The notes under the pieces were generated by a model that was not told the origin of the DNA, did not search any database, and worked only from the letters and a program-made list of their open reading frames with translations. A program made the position numbers and the translations under genes. From Psychrobacter sp. 4Bb (lineage in GTDB: Bacteria > Pseudomonadota > Gammaproteobacteria > Pseudomonadales > Moraxellaceae), in assembly GCF_002836735.1 (NCBI RefSeq), contig NZ_PJAS01000058.1:1-64000 (forward strand): a stretch of 64,000 bases of DNA. Reading direction: 5' to 3'. Positions 1-9,221 of this stretch are shown here, piece by piece. Each line of letters opens with the position of its first letter. Within the stretch, counting starts at the first letter, position 1.

Positions 1-1517
1 ATCTGCCCGTCATCTAGACGGCGGGCGATATGATAAGGTTGCAGCTGACTCGGATGCTGTAAGCCCACCGCGCCGACGATACTGGCTAATGATTTGAGTG
101 TGTTTTTATGGAAGCTTGCCACGCGCTCTGCTTTGCTAGGGACATCGAGCGCCTTTTGACGGTAAGGGTCTTGGGTAGCCACGCCTGTCGGGCAAGTATT
201 GGTGTGACAAGAGCGCGACTGAATACAACCAACCGCAAACATAAAGCCACGTGCTGAGTTACACCAATCGGCACCTAGCGCAATCATGCGCGCAATATCA
301 AAGCCTGAGACGATCTTGCCACTGACGCCAAGCTTAATTTTGTCACGAATACCTGCACCGACTAAGGTATTATGTACGAGCAAAAACCCTTCAACCATTG
401 GCATGCCGACATTGTCCATAAACTCGACAGGCGCTGCACCTGTGCCGCCTTCTGCACCATCAATAACGATAAAATCAGGATAGTTATCCGTCTCTATCAT
501 CGCTTTGACGATCGCCATAAACTGCCATGGCTGACCAATACATAGCTTAAAGCCAACTGGCTTGCCGCCTGATAAATCACGTAGCTGCTGCCAAAAGGCG
601 ACTAACTCGCGCGGGGTGCTAAATGCGGTATGCGAAGAGGGTGAGATACAGTCTTGACCCGTAGGTACTTGGCGTGTATCTGCAATCTCTTGCGTGATTT
701 TGCTAGAGGGAAGGACGCCACCTTTACCAGGCTTGGCACCTTGTGAAAGCTTGATTTCAATCATTTTAACTTGCGGATCGACGGCTTTTTCAGCAAAAGA
801 CTGTGGATCAAAGTTACCTGCGTCATCACGGCAACCAAAATAACCCGTACCCAACTCCCAAATCAAATCACCACCGAACTTACGATGATAAGGGCTGATC
901 GCGCCTTCGCCCGTGTCATGAGTAAAGCCGCCGAGTTTTGCGCCTTGATTAAGTGCCATGATGGCGTTGGCTGACAGACTGCCAAAGCTCATCGCGGAGA
1001 TATTGAATACCGACATATCGTGTGGTTGCTGACAACGCTCACCGCCGACCATAATACGAAAGTCTTTGTTCTCTAGTGGTGCACTGATGGTAGATTGCAA
1101 AAACCATTCTTTACCATGAGTATATAGATTGTCCAACGTACCAAAGGCATTGGTATCGCTGACGTTCTTTGCCCGCTGATACACTAGCGCACGCTGCTGG
1201 CGTGAAAACGGTACTTGTTCTTTATCGTCCTCAAGCAAGTATTGGCGAATCTCAGGGCGGAAATCCTCCAACACATAGCGAATATGTCCAGCGACAGGGT
1301 AGTTGCTCAATATTGCGTGCTTGGACTGAATCAAATCATAGATACCAAGTGCCACAGCCAAACCACCGATCACAATCAGCCACCAACTTACCAATAATAG
1401 ACCCGCTAATAGAATTAAAATCGCCGCGCCGAACGTGCTATAGCGAAGTAATAATCCGATAAAATACGGCGAACTGGTTTTGGGTTCAGGGTTTAGATTG
1501 GTACGAGATTCAGGCAT
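1..1517 (-). CDS. FMN-binding glutamate synthase family protein (3' end outside window)
   Basis: The frame is open from an ATG at 1517 down to the window edge, so the C-terminus is missing. The N-terminal ~70 residues hold two hydrophobic segments (about residues 18-65), suggesting membrane anchoring. They are followed by the FMN/central domain of the glutamate synthase large subunit: GAKPGKGG, a GAEGGTGAAP segment, and a Cys-rich RSCHTNTCPTGVATQD motif typical of the 3Fe-4S/FMN region. Family members of this stand-alone kind are about 540 residues and lack the glutaminase domain; their physiological reaction is poorly defined. It is transcribed away from the IclR gene, with 163 bp between them. 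The family is clear from motifs; the exact role is not. Confidence 0.85.
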   Translation of the reverse strand, partial: MPESRTNLNPEPKTSSPYFIGLLLRYSTFGAAILILLAGLLLVSWWLIVIGGLAVALGIYDLIQSKHAILSNYPVAGHIRYVLEDFRPEIRQYLLEDDKEQVPFSRQQRALVYQRAKNVSDTNAFGTLDNLYTHGKEWFLQSTISAPLENKDFRIMVGGERCQQPHDMSVFNISAMSFGSLSANAIMALNQGAKLGGFTHDTGEGAISPYHRKFGGDLIWELGTGYFGCRDDAGNFDPQSFAEKAVDPQVKMIEIKLSQGAKPGKGGVLPSSKITQEIADTRQVPTGQDCISPSSHTAFSTPRELVAFWQQLRDLSGGKPVGFKLCIGQPWQFMAIVKAMIETDNYPDFIVIDGAEGGTGAAPVEFMDNVGMPMVEGFLLVHNTLVGAGIRDKIKLGVSGKIVSGFDIARMIALGADWCNSARGFMFAVGCIQSRSCHTNTCPTGVATQDPYRQKALDVPSKAERVASFHKNTLKSLASIVGAVGLQHPSQLQPYHIARRLDDGQ

Positions 1518-1680
1518 AGCGAGGCTCAATAGTAATGATTGATATAGATAAGATGCTTACATTTGTCGCGTACATCATACACGCATGACGTCATTACGTC
1601 GGTATCAATGGGTAACAGGGTTATAGATGGTGTTTTCGTTTATCCAGCCTAAACCTTGATTTTATTCGTTTTAATATGCT

Positions 1681-2508
1681 CTATGTACCACCACCAATCC
1701 GCTCCGCCAACGTTTGCAATTTCGGCACTATCATTTCCGCATAATCGTCCGCTTCCCAATTAGCGCTTGGTACACTGGCATTCAGCGAATACGCGTATTG
1801 TCCTGTTGCGACATCATAGACACCAACCGCGACTGCCAGTATGTCAGTAGAGAATTCCCCATCAGAGACGGTATAGCCATACTTTTCATAATGCTCTGCC
1901 GCGCTGGCTAGGGCGGTTTGCGCATCGTTATATTCTTCAACAGGTAAATTCTCTTGGAGATTGCTAATAACGACAGCCTGTCTCGCTTGCGAGCTTGCCG
2001 CATAAAAGGCACGTCCAATGGCAGTGCGTGCCACAGGTACGGCGGAGCCAACCTGTAAGTTGACTGATAGGCGAGCAGGACTACGGCAGCAGGCGTGATA
2101 GCGCATTTCTCCCTCGACTTCGGTTGCCAAATTTACAGATACTTCATTCTCACTGGCGAACTGTCGCAGTAATGGCTCAGCGTATGCCACCATGTCATGA
2201 CGACTCCACGCGGTCGCACTGAGCCGTACAGCACTACTGCCCAATTGATACTGTCCGTGCTCAGTGACACGTAAAAAGCCAAGCGTAGTTAAAGTATGGA
2301 TAAGGCGGGTAATAGTTGCTTTCGGTAGTTCGGTCATCTGACATAGCTGTTGATGGGTGAGCCGCTCATGGTGCTCAAAAGCCGCCAGTATGATTAGTCC
2401 CCGTCCCAATGCCGTCACAAACTGTCGGTCATTCTCTTCCTTGTTTTGACTCATTGTTGCATGCATGCGTTCGAGTAGCGGAGTAGCTTTTGATAAGGGT
2501 TTCGTCAT
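1681..2508 (-). CDS. IclR family transcriptional regulator (probable regulator of gcdH region)
   Basis: This is a 275-residue protein with an N-terminal winged helix-turn-helix (about residues 30-90, including the LTHQQLCQMTELPKATITRL helix-turn-helix) and a C-terminal IclR effector-binding domain (about 100-270). It is divergent from gcdH with 176 bp between starts, the usual arrangement for a local regulator, and a palindrome in that gap is a candidate operator. The start used is the farthest ATG; an internal Met near residue 15 or 19 is possible, as no convincing ribosome-binding site picks one. In Pseudomonas gcdH is controlled by a LysR-type protein, so IclR control here would be a lineage difference. 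The ligand is unknown; glutarate or glutaryl-CoA is only a guess. Confidence 0.85.
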   Translation of the reverse strand: MTKPLSKATPLLERMHATMSQNKEENDRQFVTALGRGLIILAAFEHHERLTHQQLCQMTELPKATITRLIHTLTTLGFLRVTEHGQYQLGSSAVRLSATAWSRHDMVAYAEPLLRQFASENEVSVNLATEVEGEMRYHACCRSPARLSVNLQVGSAVPVARTAIGRAFYAASSQARQAVVISNLQENLPVEEYNDAQTALASAAEHYEKYGYTVSDGEFSTDILAVAVGVYDVATGQYAYSLNASVPSANWEADDYAEMIVPKLQTLAERIGGGT

Positions 2509-2577
2509 TTTATACTCATATTTTTTTGATAAAGGTTTACAGCGCAGCGAAAGTTTGGTTAAATGGTTTTAAATTAT

Positions 2578-2590
2578 GAAACTAAGTTTC
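2578..2590. promoter_or_regulatory. Palindrome in the iclR-gcdH divergent gap (candidate operator)
   Basis: GAAACTAAGTTTC is a perfect 6+1+6 palindrome. It lies in the 176-bp space between the divergent IclR gene and gcdH, and a wider GCGAAA...TTTCGC pair surrounds it (from about 2547 to 2592). The position suits an autoregulating IclR protein. Binding is inferred only from symmetry and location. Confidence 0.4.
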
Positions 2591-2684
2591 GCACAGCGGA
2601 ATAACGAAGTCAATGACTTGTTAGACTAAATGATGTATCAATCACTATTCGTCAGTCAGGATGACTGATACCAAGGAGATCTAC

Positions 2685-3869
2685 ATGGCAACATCTACTA
2701 GCCCACGCTTTGATTGGGAAGATCCTTTTTTACTACGTGACCAGCTTACTGAAGAAGAGCGCATGGTCACCGACAGCGCGCGTCAGTTTTTTCAAAAAGA
2801 GCTGATGCCTGGCATTATCGAGGCCAATCGCAATGAGAATTTTGACCGTAATATCATGCGTCAAATGGGTGAAATGGGTCTGCTTGGTGTCACGATTGAA
2901 GGTTATGGCTGTGCTGGCTTATCGAGTGTTGCTTACGGTCTGATTGCCAAGGAAGTGGAAGCCGTTGATTCGGGCTACCGTTCAGCGATGAGCGTACAGT
3001 CAAGCCTAGTGATGCATCCTATTTGGGCGTATGGTACTGAAGAGCAAAGAGAAAAGTATTTGCCAAAGCTTGCCACAGGTGAGTATGTCGGCTGCTTTGG
3101 TCTGACTGAGCCAGATTCAGGATCTGATCCTTCATCGATGTCTACTCGTGCGCGCGCTGTGGATGGCGGTTATGAGCTGACTGGTAATAAAATGTGGATC
3201 ACCAACAGTCCTATCGCTGACGTGTTTGTCGTGTGGGCAAAAGATGATGCTGGCGAGATTCGCGGTTTTGTTTTAGACAAAGGCATGAAGGGTTTATCAG
3301 CACCGAAAATCGAGGGCAAGTTCTCATTACGTGCGTCAGTTACGGGTGAGATAGTCATGGACAAAGTGTTCGTTCCTGAAGCCAATGCTTTCCCAGATAT
3401 CCGTGGTCTAAAAGGGCCATTTGGCTGCTTGAATAAAGCCCGTTATGGTATCGCTTGGGGTTCGATGGGTGCGGCTGAATTCTGCTGGAAAGCCGCCCGT
3501 CAATACACGCTCGATCGTAAACAGTTTGGTCGTCCGTTGGCCGCGACACAGCTCGTGCAGTTGAAGCTTGCCAATATGCAGACAGAAATTACCTTGGGCT
3601 TACAAGCAGCGCTACGGGTTGGTCGTTTGATGGATGAAGACAACGCAGCGCCTGAGATGATTTCACTTATTAAGCGTAATAACTGCGGCAAGGCGCTTGA
3701 TATCGCTCGTATCGCTCGTGATATGCATGGCGGGAACGGTATCTCTGATGAGTTCCATATCATCCGTCACGTGATGAACTTGGAAGCCGTCAATACTTAC
3801 GAGGGTACACATGATATTCATGCGCTTATCCTAGGCCGTGCACAGACAGGCATTCAAGCGTTCTTTTAA
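2685..3869 (+). CDS. gcdH: Glutaryl-CoA dehydrogenase
   Basis: This 394-residue flavoprotein oxidatively decarboxylates glutaryl-CoA to crotonyl-CoA in lysine and glutarate catabolism. It follows the bacterial GcdH pattern along its whole length: [52 protein letters not shown], and the C-terminal [20 protein letters not shown] that carries the catalytic glutamate. An in-frame ATG at 2661 lies upstream, but AAGGAG at 2673-2678 sits 6 bp before the ATG at 2685, so the shorter start is chosen. It is followed by two hairpins and then a class III CoA-transferase, the partner that makes glutaryl-CoA in Pseudomonas-type gcdHG loci. Confidence 0.95.
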   Translation: MATSTSPRFDWEDPFLLRDQLTEEERMVTDSARQFFQKELMPGIIEANRNENFDRNIMRQMGEMGLLGVTIEGYGCAGLSSVAYGLIAKEVEAVDSGYRSAMSVQSSLVMHPIWAYGTEEQREKYLPKLATGEYVGCFGLTEPDSGSDPSSMSTRARAVDGGYELTGNKMWITNSPIADVFVVWAKDDAGEIRGFVLDKGMKGLSAPKIEGKFSLRASVTGEIVMDKVFVPEANAFPDIRGLKGPFGCLNKARYGIAWGSMGAAEFCWKAARQYTLDRKQFGRPLAATQLVQLKLANMQTEITLGLQAALRVGRLMDEDNAAPEMISLIKRNNCGKALDIARIARDMHGGNGISDEFHIIRHVMNLEAVNTYEGTHDIHALILGRAQTGIQAFF

Positions 3870-3910
3870 GCGTTTTTAGCTAATAGTTTTTGGTACAACT
3901 GTATTTTATG

Positions 3911-3967
3911 ACGTACGTTACTGCTTGGCTTTTTATCAAGAGAGCATTAACAGTAGCGTACGTTTTT
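3911..3967 (+). terminator. Hairpin with T-run after gcdH (first of two)
   Basis: Arms ACGTACGTTACTG (3911-3923) and CAGTAGCGTACGT (3951-3963) pair with one mismatch around a 27-nt loop and are followed by a T-run. The long loop makes this a weaker terminator than the next hairpin. Confidence 0.5.
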
Positions 3968-3970
3968 CAG

Positions 3971-4021
3971 TTGTTCTTCATGATTTAGCTATTTAAACGC
4001 TAAATCATGAAGAACAATTTT
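3971..4021 (+). terminator. Perfect 19-bp hairpin with T-tail between gcdH and the CoA-transferase gene
   Basis: The arms 3971-3989 and 3999-4017 are perfect reverse complements (TTGTTCTTCATGATTTAGC and its partner) around a 9-nt loop, followed by TTTT. It has the form of an intrinsic terminator or attenuator. It ends only about 36 bp before the start codon of the next gene, so there is little room for an independent promoter downstream of it. Confidence 0.7.
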
Positions 4022-4057
4022 ATGATTAAAAAATATGCGACAGAGTAAGGGAATCTC

Positions 4058-5275
4058 ATGACAGATATGATTGATATGGCTAATATGCCAAAGGGCGCAT
4101 TGCATGGTATCAAAGTGCTCGATTTATCGAGAGTGCTGGCTGGCCCTTCTTGTACGCAAGTGTTAGCTGATCTTGGTGCCGAAGTCATCAAGGTTGAGCG
4201 TCCACATATCGGTGATGAGACACGTCATTGGGCACCGCCAGTATTCAGTGACGATACCTCCGCTTATTACGCTACGATTAACCGCAATAAAAAGTCGCTC
4301 ACGGTAGATATCACTACGCCGACAGGGCAAACCATCATTAAACAGCTAATCGCTGAGAGTGATATTTTGGTTGAGAACTTCAAAGTCGGTGGTCTAAAAA
4401 AATACGGCTTGGATTATGACAGCTTAAAACAAGACAATCCGCGGCTGATTTATGCGTCATTGACAGGCTTTGGGCAGACAGGTCCCGATGCCAAACGCCC
4501 CGGCTATGATTATATTATCCAAGGATTGTCAGGGCTGATGAGTATCACAGGCCCTAGCGATGGCGAGCCGCACAAAGTTGGCGTGGCAGTCGTCGATTTG
4601 TTTGCAGGTTTGCAGCTAACGATTGGTATTCAGGCGGCACTATTGGCGCGTCAAAATACGGGTGTTGGTCAACATGTCGATGTGGCATTGCTCGATAGCG
4701 CGCTCGCCATGCTGGCCAATGTCGGTATGAATCATTTGGCTTCAGACAAGATTCCACCAAGACTGGGCAATCAGCATCCTAATATTGTGCCGTATCAAGT
4801 GTTTGCGGGCGAGGGCGAGCAGCACTTTATTTTAGCTTGCGGTAATGACAGTCAGTTTGCCAAACTTTGCACCGTGCTCGCAGTCGATTGGCATACCGAT
4901 GAGCGCTTTGCGACCAATCCACAACGCGTTGCCAACCGCGAACTGCTGTGTAGTGACCTGACTAAGCAATTTGCCAAGCAGCCACGTACTTATTGGCTAG
5001 AGGTTTTAGATCAAGCAGGTATTCCATGCGGCGCGATTCATAACGTAGCTGAAGCCCTGGCCATGCCGCAAGCGCAAGCAAGGAATATGATTGTTAATTT
5101 CACCGAGCAAGGCAGTCCAGTACGCGCACTTGGTAACCCTATCAAGTTATCCGCATCACCAGTCAGCTATCGCACGCCGCCACCGCAGTTGAGCGAGCAT
5201 ACTGATAGCACACTTGCTAAACTGGGCTATGACAGCGAGATGATCGCAAAGCTAAAAGCCGATGGAATTGTTTAA
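4058..5275 (+). CDS. CaiB/BaiF family (class III) CoA-transferase, probable glutarate CoA-transferase
   Basis: This 405-residue protein has the family III CoA-transferase fold. The opening GIKVLDLSRVLAGP with DLGAEVIKVERP is characteristic, and GYDYIIQGLSGLMSITG and the VGVAVVDLFAGL region carrying the expected catalytic Asp follow. An AAGGGA ribosome-binding site precedes the ATG. Its position just behind gcdH matches the Pseudomonas gene pair in which the transferase (GcdG) activates glutarate, usually with succinyl-CoA as donor. I infer that role from synteny; the sequence alone gives only the family. A strong hairpin separates it from gcdH, so its expression may be uncoupled or attenuated. 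Confidence 0.88.
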   Translation: MTDMIDMANMPKGALHGIKVLDLSRVLAGPSCTQVLADLGAEVIKVERPHIGDETRHWAPPVFSDDTSAYYATINRNKKSLTVDITTPTGQTIIKQLIAESDILVENFKVGGLKKYGLDYDSLKQDNPRLIYASLTGFGQTGPDAKRPGYDYIIQGLSGLMSITGPSDGEPHKVGVAVVDLFAGLQLTIGIQAALLARQNTGVGQHVDVALLDSALAMLANVGMNHLASDKIPPRLGNQHPNIVPYQVFAGEGEQHFILACGNDSQFAKLCTVLAVDWHTDERFATNPQRVANRELLCSDLTKQFAKQPRTYWLEVLDQAGIPCGAIHNVAEALAMPQAQARNMIVNFTEQGSPVRALGNPIKLSASPVSYRTPPPQLSEHTDSTLAKLGYDSEMIAKLKADGIV

Positions 5276-5422
5276 AGTAGCGTCGGCAGCCGTATATTTA
5301 CAGCGATAGAGACTAAACACACAAGCTAGAAAATGGAACTTCTTAAAAAAAACAATGTTAAATAAAGCAGTATCCCAATCAATAATGTAAAACCAAGTAG
5401 TGTCAAACAAGGAATGTTGAGC

Positions 5423-6493
5423 ATGAAAATATACAGCCATGAAAATCTAAGTCTGCATAGACCGTTACCTTATTTTTCTTATGGGAAAATGCACGAACCG
5501 TTAGAAATACCAGAGCGTATGGTTGAGCTGTTGAAAGCACCAGTGGCTTTGGGTCTAGAAGTCACTACTGCTACCGATGTTGGCATCGCACCAATATTGG
5601 CGGTTCATGACTTTGGTTATGTTGAGTTTCTCAAACATGGCTATGATGAGTGGATGGCGGTTGAGGAAGATTTGGGCGCACAGGTGCAGACAGGAATTTT
5701 TATGCCGTATGACAATCCGGGTATTGGCATCATGGCAAAAGCAGCAAAGTATCAGGCAGATGACAGTGCGCCCATCAGCGAGCATTCTTGGACCTCTATC
5801 TATTGGTCGGCGCAAACGGCACTTAACGCAGCTGAAGCACTGTTAAATGATGAGAAGTCAGAGACAGAGCGCGCTGACAATCATATACAGCTTTGCTTTT
5901 CACGGCCGCCTGGTCATCATGCTCGCAAAAGCGCCGCGGGCGGATTTTGCTATCTTAATAATGCTGCCATCATCGCCGAACATTTACGCCAGAAATACAA
6001 AAAAATTGCCATTATCGATACAGACATGCATCACGGACAAGGTATCCAGGAGATATTCTATGACCGTAAAGACGTGCTTTATACTTCAGTACATGGTGAC
6101 CCCGTTAATTTTTATCCAGCAGTGACAGGGCATGCGTTTGAAAAAGGTATAGGAGAGGGCGAAAGTTACAACATCAATTTCCCAATGCCGCATGGCACCG
6201 ATGAAACAGGCTTCTTTGAATATATTGATAAATCTATTGAGGCGATGATGCTATTTGATCCTGATGTGATAGTTCATGTATTGGGCTTTGATGTTTATGA
6301 AAACGACCCAGAAGCGAGATGTGCCGTCAGTACCGAAGGCTTTAAAATATTGGCACAAAAGATGGTAGCCTTAAACAAGCCATTGATTGTCTTAGTGGAA
6401 GGTGGTTATTACCTTCAAAAGCTCAATGACAATCTGCAAGCATTCCTATTAGGACTGATGGAAGAGAACAGCAAGAGCAGCAGTAATATTTAA
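5423..6493 (+). CDS. Histone deacetylase superfamily protein, probable acetylpolyamine amidohydrolase
   Basis: This 356-residue Zn-dependent deacetylase has the family landmarks: the RPPGHHA loop with the active-site His pair, IDTDMHHGQG (metal-binding Asp and His), LGFDVYENDP (second metal Asp) and the late GGYY tyrosine. Bacterial relatives of this size hydrolyse acetylputrescine or acetylcadaverine to free diamines. Placement between gcdHG and gabDT supports polyamine use rather than protein deacetylation. The ATG at 5414 abuts AAGGA too closely; that site sits 9 bp before the ATG at 5423, which is used. It converges with the downstream IclR gene across a shared terminator. Confidence 0.85.
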   Translation: MKIYSHENLSLHRPLPYFSYGKMHEPLEIPERMVELLKAPVALGLEVTTATDVGIAPILAVHDFGYVEFLKHGYDEWMAVEEDLGAQVQTGIFMPYDNPGIGIMAKAAKYQADDSAPISEHSWTSIYWSAQTALNAAEALLNDEKSETERADNHIQLCFSRPPGHHARKSAAGGFCYLNNAAIIAEHLRQKYKKIAIIDTDMHHGQGIQEIFYDRKDVLYTSVHGDPVNFYPAVTGHAFEKGIGEGESYNINFPMPHGTDETGFFEYIDKSIEAMMLFDPDVIVHVLGFDVYENDPEARCAVSTEGFKILAQKMVALNKPLIVLVEGGYYLQKLNDNLQAFLLGLMEENSKSSSNI

Positions 6494-6510
6494 ATTAAAT
6501 TAAAAGTAAT

Positions 6511-6554
6511 AAAATAGGTCGTAGAGTATAGGAGTAAACACTGCGACCTATTTT
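6511..6554. terminator. Bidirectional terminator between the deacetylase and the IclR gene
   Basis: AAAATAGGTCG and CGACCTATTTT form an 11-bp stem with A/T-rich outer ends on both strands, placed between two convergent genes. Confidence 0.65.
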
Positions 6555-6574
6555 CTATAGATTCTTACCAATTA

Positions 6575-7336
6575 TCAATTTGCCGTAAAACCTAAATGCT
6601 GCTCAATTTGCTCGGCCAATTCAATCAATACCGCACTGACCTCAGCCCGTTTAGACTCATACTCTCCTTGCAAAAAACTCACGGCCATACCAGCGACCGC
6701 ATTGCCTGATGCGTTACGAATATAAGTGCCCAAGCAGTACATCCCATCGCGCAACTGTCCATCATCGAGAGACACTCGGCTTTCTTGTATCGCCGCAAGC
6801 TCAGTTGCCAAATCGGTAAAATTCTTGACCCCATGCTGGGTCATAGGCGTTGGAAACGCATCTTTATACAATGATTTGATACTGTCCATCGACAACGTGG
6901 ATAGCATGGCTTTGCCTGTCGCAGAAAATACGGCAGGTACGCGAACGCCTGCACGAAAAGTAAAGCCAAGCGGCGCAGGTGACTCATGACAAGCCAAAAA
7001 TACCACTTCGCCCAAATCAAGTTTTGACAAGGTAACAGTGTGCTGAAGAAGTACCGGATACTGCACAATCAAATCTTTAAATAACTGCACCACGCCTTGC
7101 TGCTGCTCGTACTTACCTGCCCAGTACATCAAATATGAACCCAAATAAAAACGGCTTTCAGGGTCTTTGTAAATGACGTGCTTGGTCAATAGACTCTGCA
7201 AAATATTGTGAGTGGAGCTACGCGGTAGCCCAAGCTCTTTTGCGATATGAGCCGCTGTCAGAGGCTGTGAGCTATCAGTAATCAAGTCCAAAATCTGAAA
7301 CGTTTTGTCTAGCGCAGGCACGGCAGTCGAGCTCAT
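6575..7336 (-). CDS. IclR family transcriptional regulator (probable gabDT regulator)
   Basis: This 253-residue protein has an N-terminal winged helix-turn-helix (about residues 8-65, with LTAAHIAKELGLPRSSTHNIL) and an IclR effector domain ending near residue 250. It is divergent from gabD. The 220-bp gap contains a near-consensus promoter for gabD and a 7+6+7 palindrome just downstream of the predicted start site, which suggests repression of gabD by this protein. The effector is unknown; GABA, 5-aminovalerate or the semialdehydes are plausible. It is not a close copy of the IclR protein at 1681-2508. Confidence 0.87.
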   Translation of the reverse strand: MSSTAVPALDKTFQILDLITDSSQPLTAAHIAKELGLPRSSTHNILQSLLTKHVIYKDPESRFYLGSYLMYWAGKYEQQQGVVQLFKDLIVQYPVLLQHTVTLSKLDLGEVVFLACHESPAPLGFTFRAGVRVPAVFSATGKAMLSTLSMDSIKSLYKDAFPTPMTQHGVKNFTDLATELAAIQESRVSLDDGQLRDGMYCLGTYIRNASGNAVAGMAVSFLQGEYESKRAEVSAVLIELAEQIEQHLGFTAN

Positions 7337-7403
7337 AAATAACCTATAAAGTGAAATAAAAGAAAGAAGTACAAGATAATTTTTAAAATAATGAGATTAA
7401 GGG

Positions 7404-7433
7404 TTGCAAATCGCGTCATATCGTTCTTATAAT
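7404..7433 (+). promoter_or_regulatory. Sigma-70-type promoter for gabD
   Basis: TTGCAA (7404-7409) and TATAAT (7428-7433) are separated by 18 bp, giving a predicted start near 7440, about 115 bp before the gabD start codon. The -10 box is perfect. Confidence 0.6.
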
Positions 7434-7454
7434 GACGTCTCGTATATAGAATAC

Positions 7455-7474
7455 TTGTTCAGTATATTGAACAA
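7455..7474. promoter_or_regulatory. Candidate IclR operator upstream of gabD
   Basis: TTGTTCA and TGAACAA form perfect 7-bp arms around GTATAT, itself nearly symmetric. The site lies roughly 20 bp downstream of the -10 box, a position from which a bound dimer would block transcription. Assignment to the divergent IclR protein is by location. Confidence 0.5.
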
Positions 7475-7556
7475 ATAATGAATTATCAATAATTATTTAC
7501 GACTTACCAATGTATCCATTCTTATAAATACATCCTATATGACAAGGAGCGTCAAC

Positions 7557-9020
7557 ATGTCACACGCGCTGCAGTTCTCAAATCCAGATTTACTCAAACA
7601 ATCTTGCTTCATCAAAGACGGCTGGCATGCTGCTAGTGATGAAGCTGTACTTGATGTCAACAACCCTTTTGATGGCGAGCTCATTGGTACTGTACCCAGC
7701 CTGACCACAGAAGATGTCAATGAAGCTGTTGCTTATGCTCATGACGTCCAAGCAGACTGGGCAGCAAAAACAGCCAAAGAGCGTGCAGAGTTATTGCAAA
7801 AGTGGGCTGATCTAATCGATGCCAATAAAGAAGATTTGGCTATCATTATGACCGCTGAGCAAGGTAAGCCGCTGACTGAGTCACGTGGTGAAGTAGGTTA
7901 TGCCAATAGCTTTATCCGTTGGTTTGCCGAAGAAGGCAAACGCGTCTATGGTGATGTGATTCCTGCCAATAGTACACAGCTACGTCATGTTGTACTTAAG
8001 CAGCCAGTTGGTGTTTGTGCCGCTATCACGCCTTGGAACTTCCCAGCTGCGATGATCACGCGTAAAGTTGCTCCTGCACTAGCGGCAGGCTGTACGATTA
8101 TCGTCAAACCTGCCACCGAGACACCTTACTCTGCATTGGCACTAGGTGTGTTGGCAGAGCAAGCGGGCATTCCAGCTGGCGTCATTCAGATCGTAACCGG
8201 TAAGTCTTCTGTCATCGGCGACATCCTAACGGGTGATGCACGCATTCATAAACTATCATTTACAGGTTCTACAGAAGTAGGTCGTACGCTGATGGCACAA
8301 TGCGCGCCAACTATTAAGAAGTTATCGCTAGAGTTGGGTGGCAATGCGCCATTTATCGTCTTTGATGATGCCGATCTAGAGAAAGCCGCTGCCGGTTTAA
8401 TCGCTTCTAAATATCGTAATGCTGGTCAGACTTGTGTCTGCGCCAATCGAGTATACGTTCAAGACAGCATTAAAGATAAATTCTTAGATGTCTTTGTCAA
8501 AAAAGTCGCCGAATTAAAAGTAGGCAACGGCTTAGAAGAAGGCGTAGATATCGGCCCTCTTATCAACAAAAAAGCGTTAGATAAAGTACAAGCCTTGCTA
8601 AAAGACGCGCTAGATAAAGGCGCAAAACTGGTCACTGGCGGTAGTATCAATGATGCTTCAGAACTGACTTATAACCCAACGGTTATCACCGATATTAGCA
8701 GTGATATGGACATCGCCTCTGAAGAAATCTTTGGACCGATTGCGACCATATTTACCTTCAAAGACGAAGCAGAAGTGATTCGTGCTGCTAACGATACTAT
8801 CTATGGCTTGGCCGCTTACTTTTATAGTAGCGACTATGCACGTTCATGGCGTGTTACCGAAGGTCTTGAGTACGGCATCATCGGTCACAACACGGGTTTG
8901 ATTTCTACGGAAGTTGCCCCATTTGGTGGTGTGAAGCAGTCTGGCTTTGGCCGTGAAGGTTCAAAATATGGTATCGAAGACTATATCACGACCAAATACT
9001 GGTGCTCTGATATCACCTAA
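7557..9020 (+). CDS. gabD: NAD(P)-dependent succinate-semialdehyde dehydrogenase (GabD type)
   Basis: This 487-residue aldehyde dehydrogenase has the GabD pattern: TPWNFPAAMITRK, FTGSTEVGR, the LELGGNAPFIVFDDAD catalytic-glutamate segment, the NAGQTCVCANR catalytic cysteine, and a C-terminal FGGVKQSGFGREGSKYG. It oxidises succinate semialdehyde to succinate, and homologues also oxidise glutarate semialdehyde (DavD). AAGGAG at 7544-7549 lies 7 bp before the ATG at 7557, whereas the in-frame ATG at 7539 lies upstream of that site, so 7557 is the start. It is followed by gabT, giving the two-step GABA or 5-aminovalerate route. Confidence 0.94.
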   Translation: MSHALQFSNPDLLKQSCFIKDGWHAASDEAVLDVNNPFDGELIGTVPSLTTEDVNEAVAYAHDVQADWAAKTAKERAELLQKWADLIDANKEDLAIIMTAEQGKPLTESRGEVGYANSFIRWFAEEGKRVYGDVIPANSTQLRHVVLKQPVGVCAAITPWNFPAAMITRKVAPALAAGCTIIVKPATETPYSALALGVLAEQAGIPAGVIQIVTGKSSVIGDILTGDARIHKLSFTGSTEVGRTLMAQCAPTIKKLSLELGGNAPFIVFDDADLEKAAAGLIASKYRNAGQTCVCANRVYVQDSIKDKFLDVFVKKVAELKVGNGLEEGVDIGPLINKKALDKVQALLKDALDKGAKLVTGGSINDASELTYNPTVITDISSDMDIASEEIFGPIATIFTFKDEAEVIRAANDTIYGLAAYFYSSDYARSWRVTEGLEYGIIGHNTGLISTEVAPFGGVKQSGFGREGSKYGIEDYITTKYWCSDIT

Positions 9021-9221
9021 TAGCCATAACGTAATGAGTTGGCCTAATGGTTAGCAAAGTAACAATTAGCAAAGCATTAACTAGCGCAAGTTTTTAGATA
9101 TCTATGGTGTTTTGGGTCAACCAAGCACCATTTGATATCTACTAAGTACAAAGACAAACATCAAATAAACCGCCATTCACTAGATGGCACTTATGTTACG
9201 AACAAAGAAAAGGACATTCCC

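Noticed and set aside
3911..4021. CRISPR-like repeat between gcdH and the CoA-transferase gene
   Set aside because: The repeats are inverted, single and followed by T-runs, so they are hairpins and not an array.
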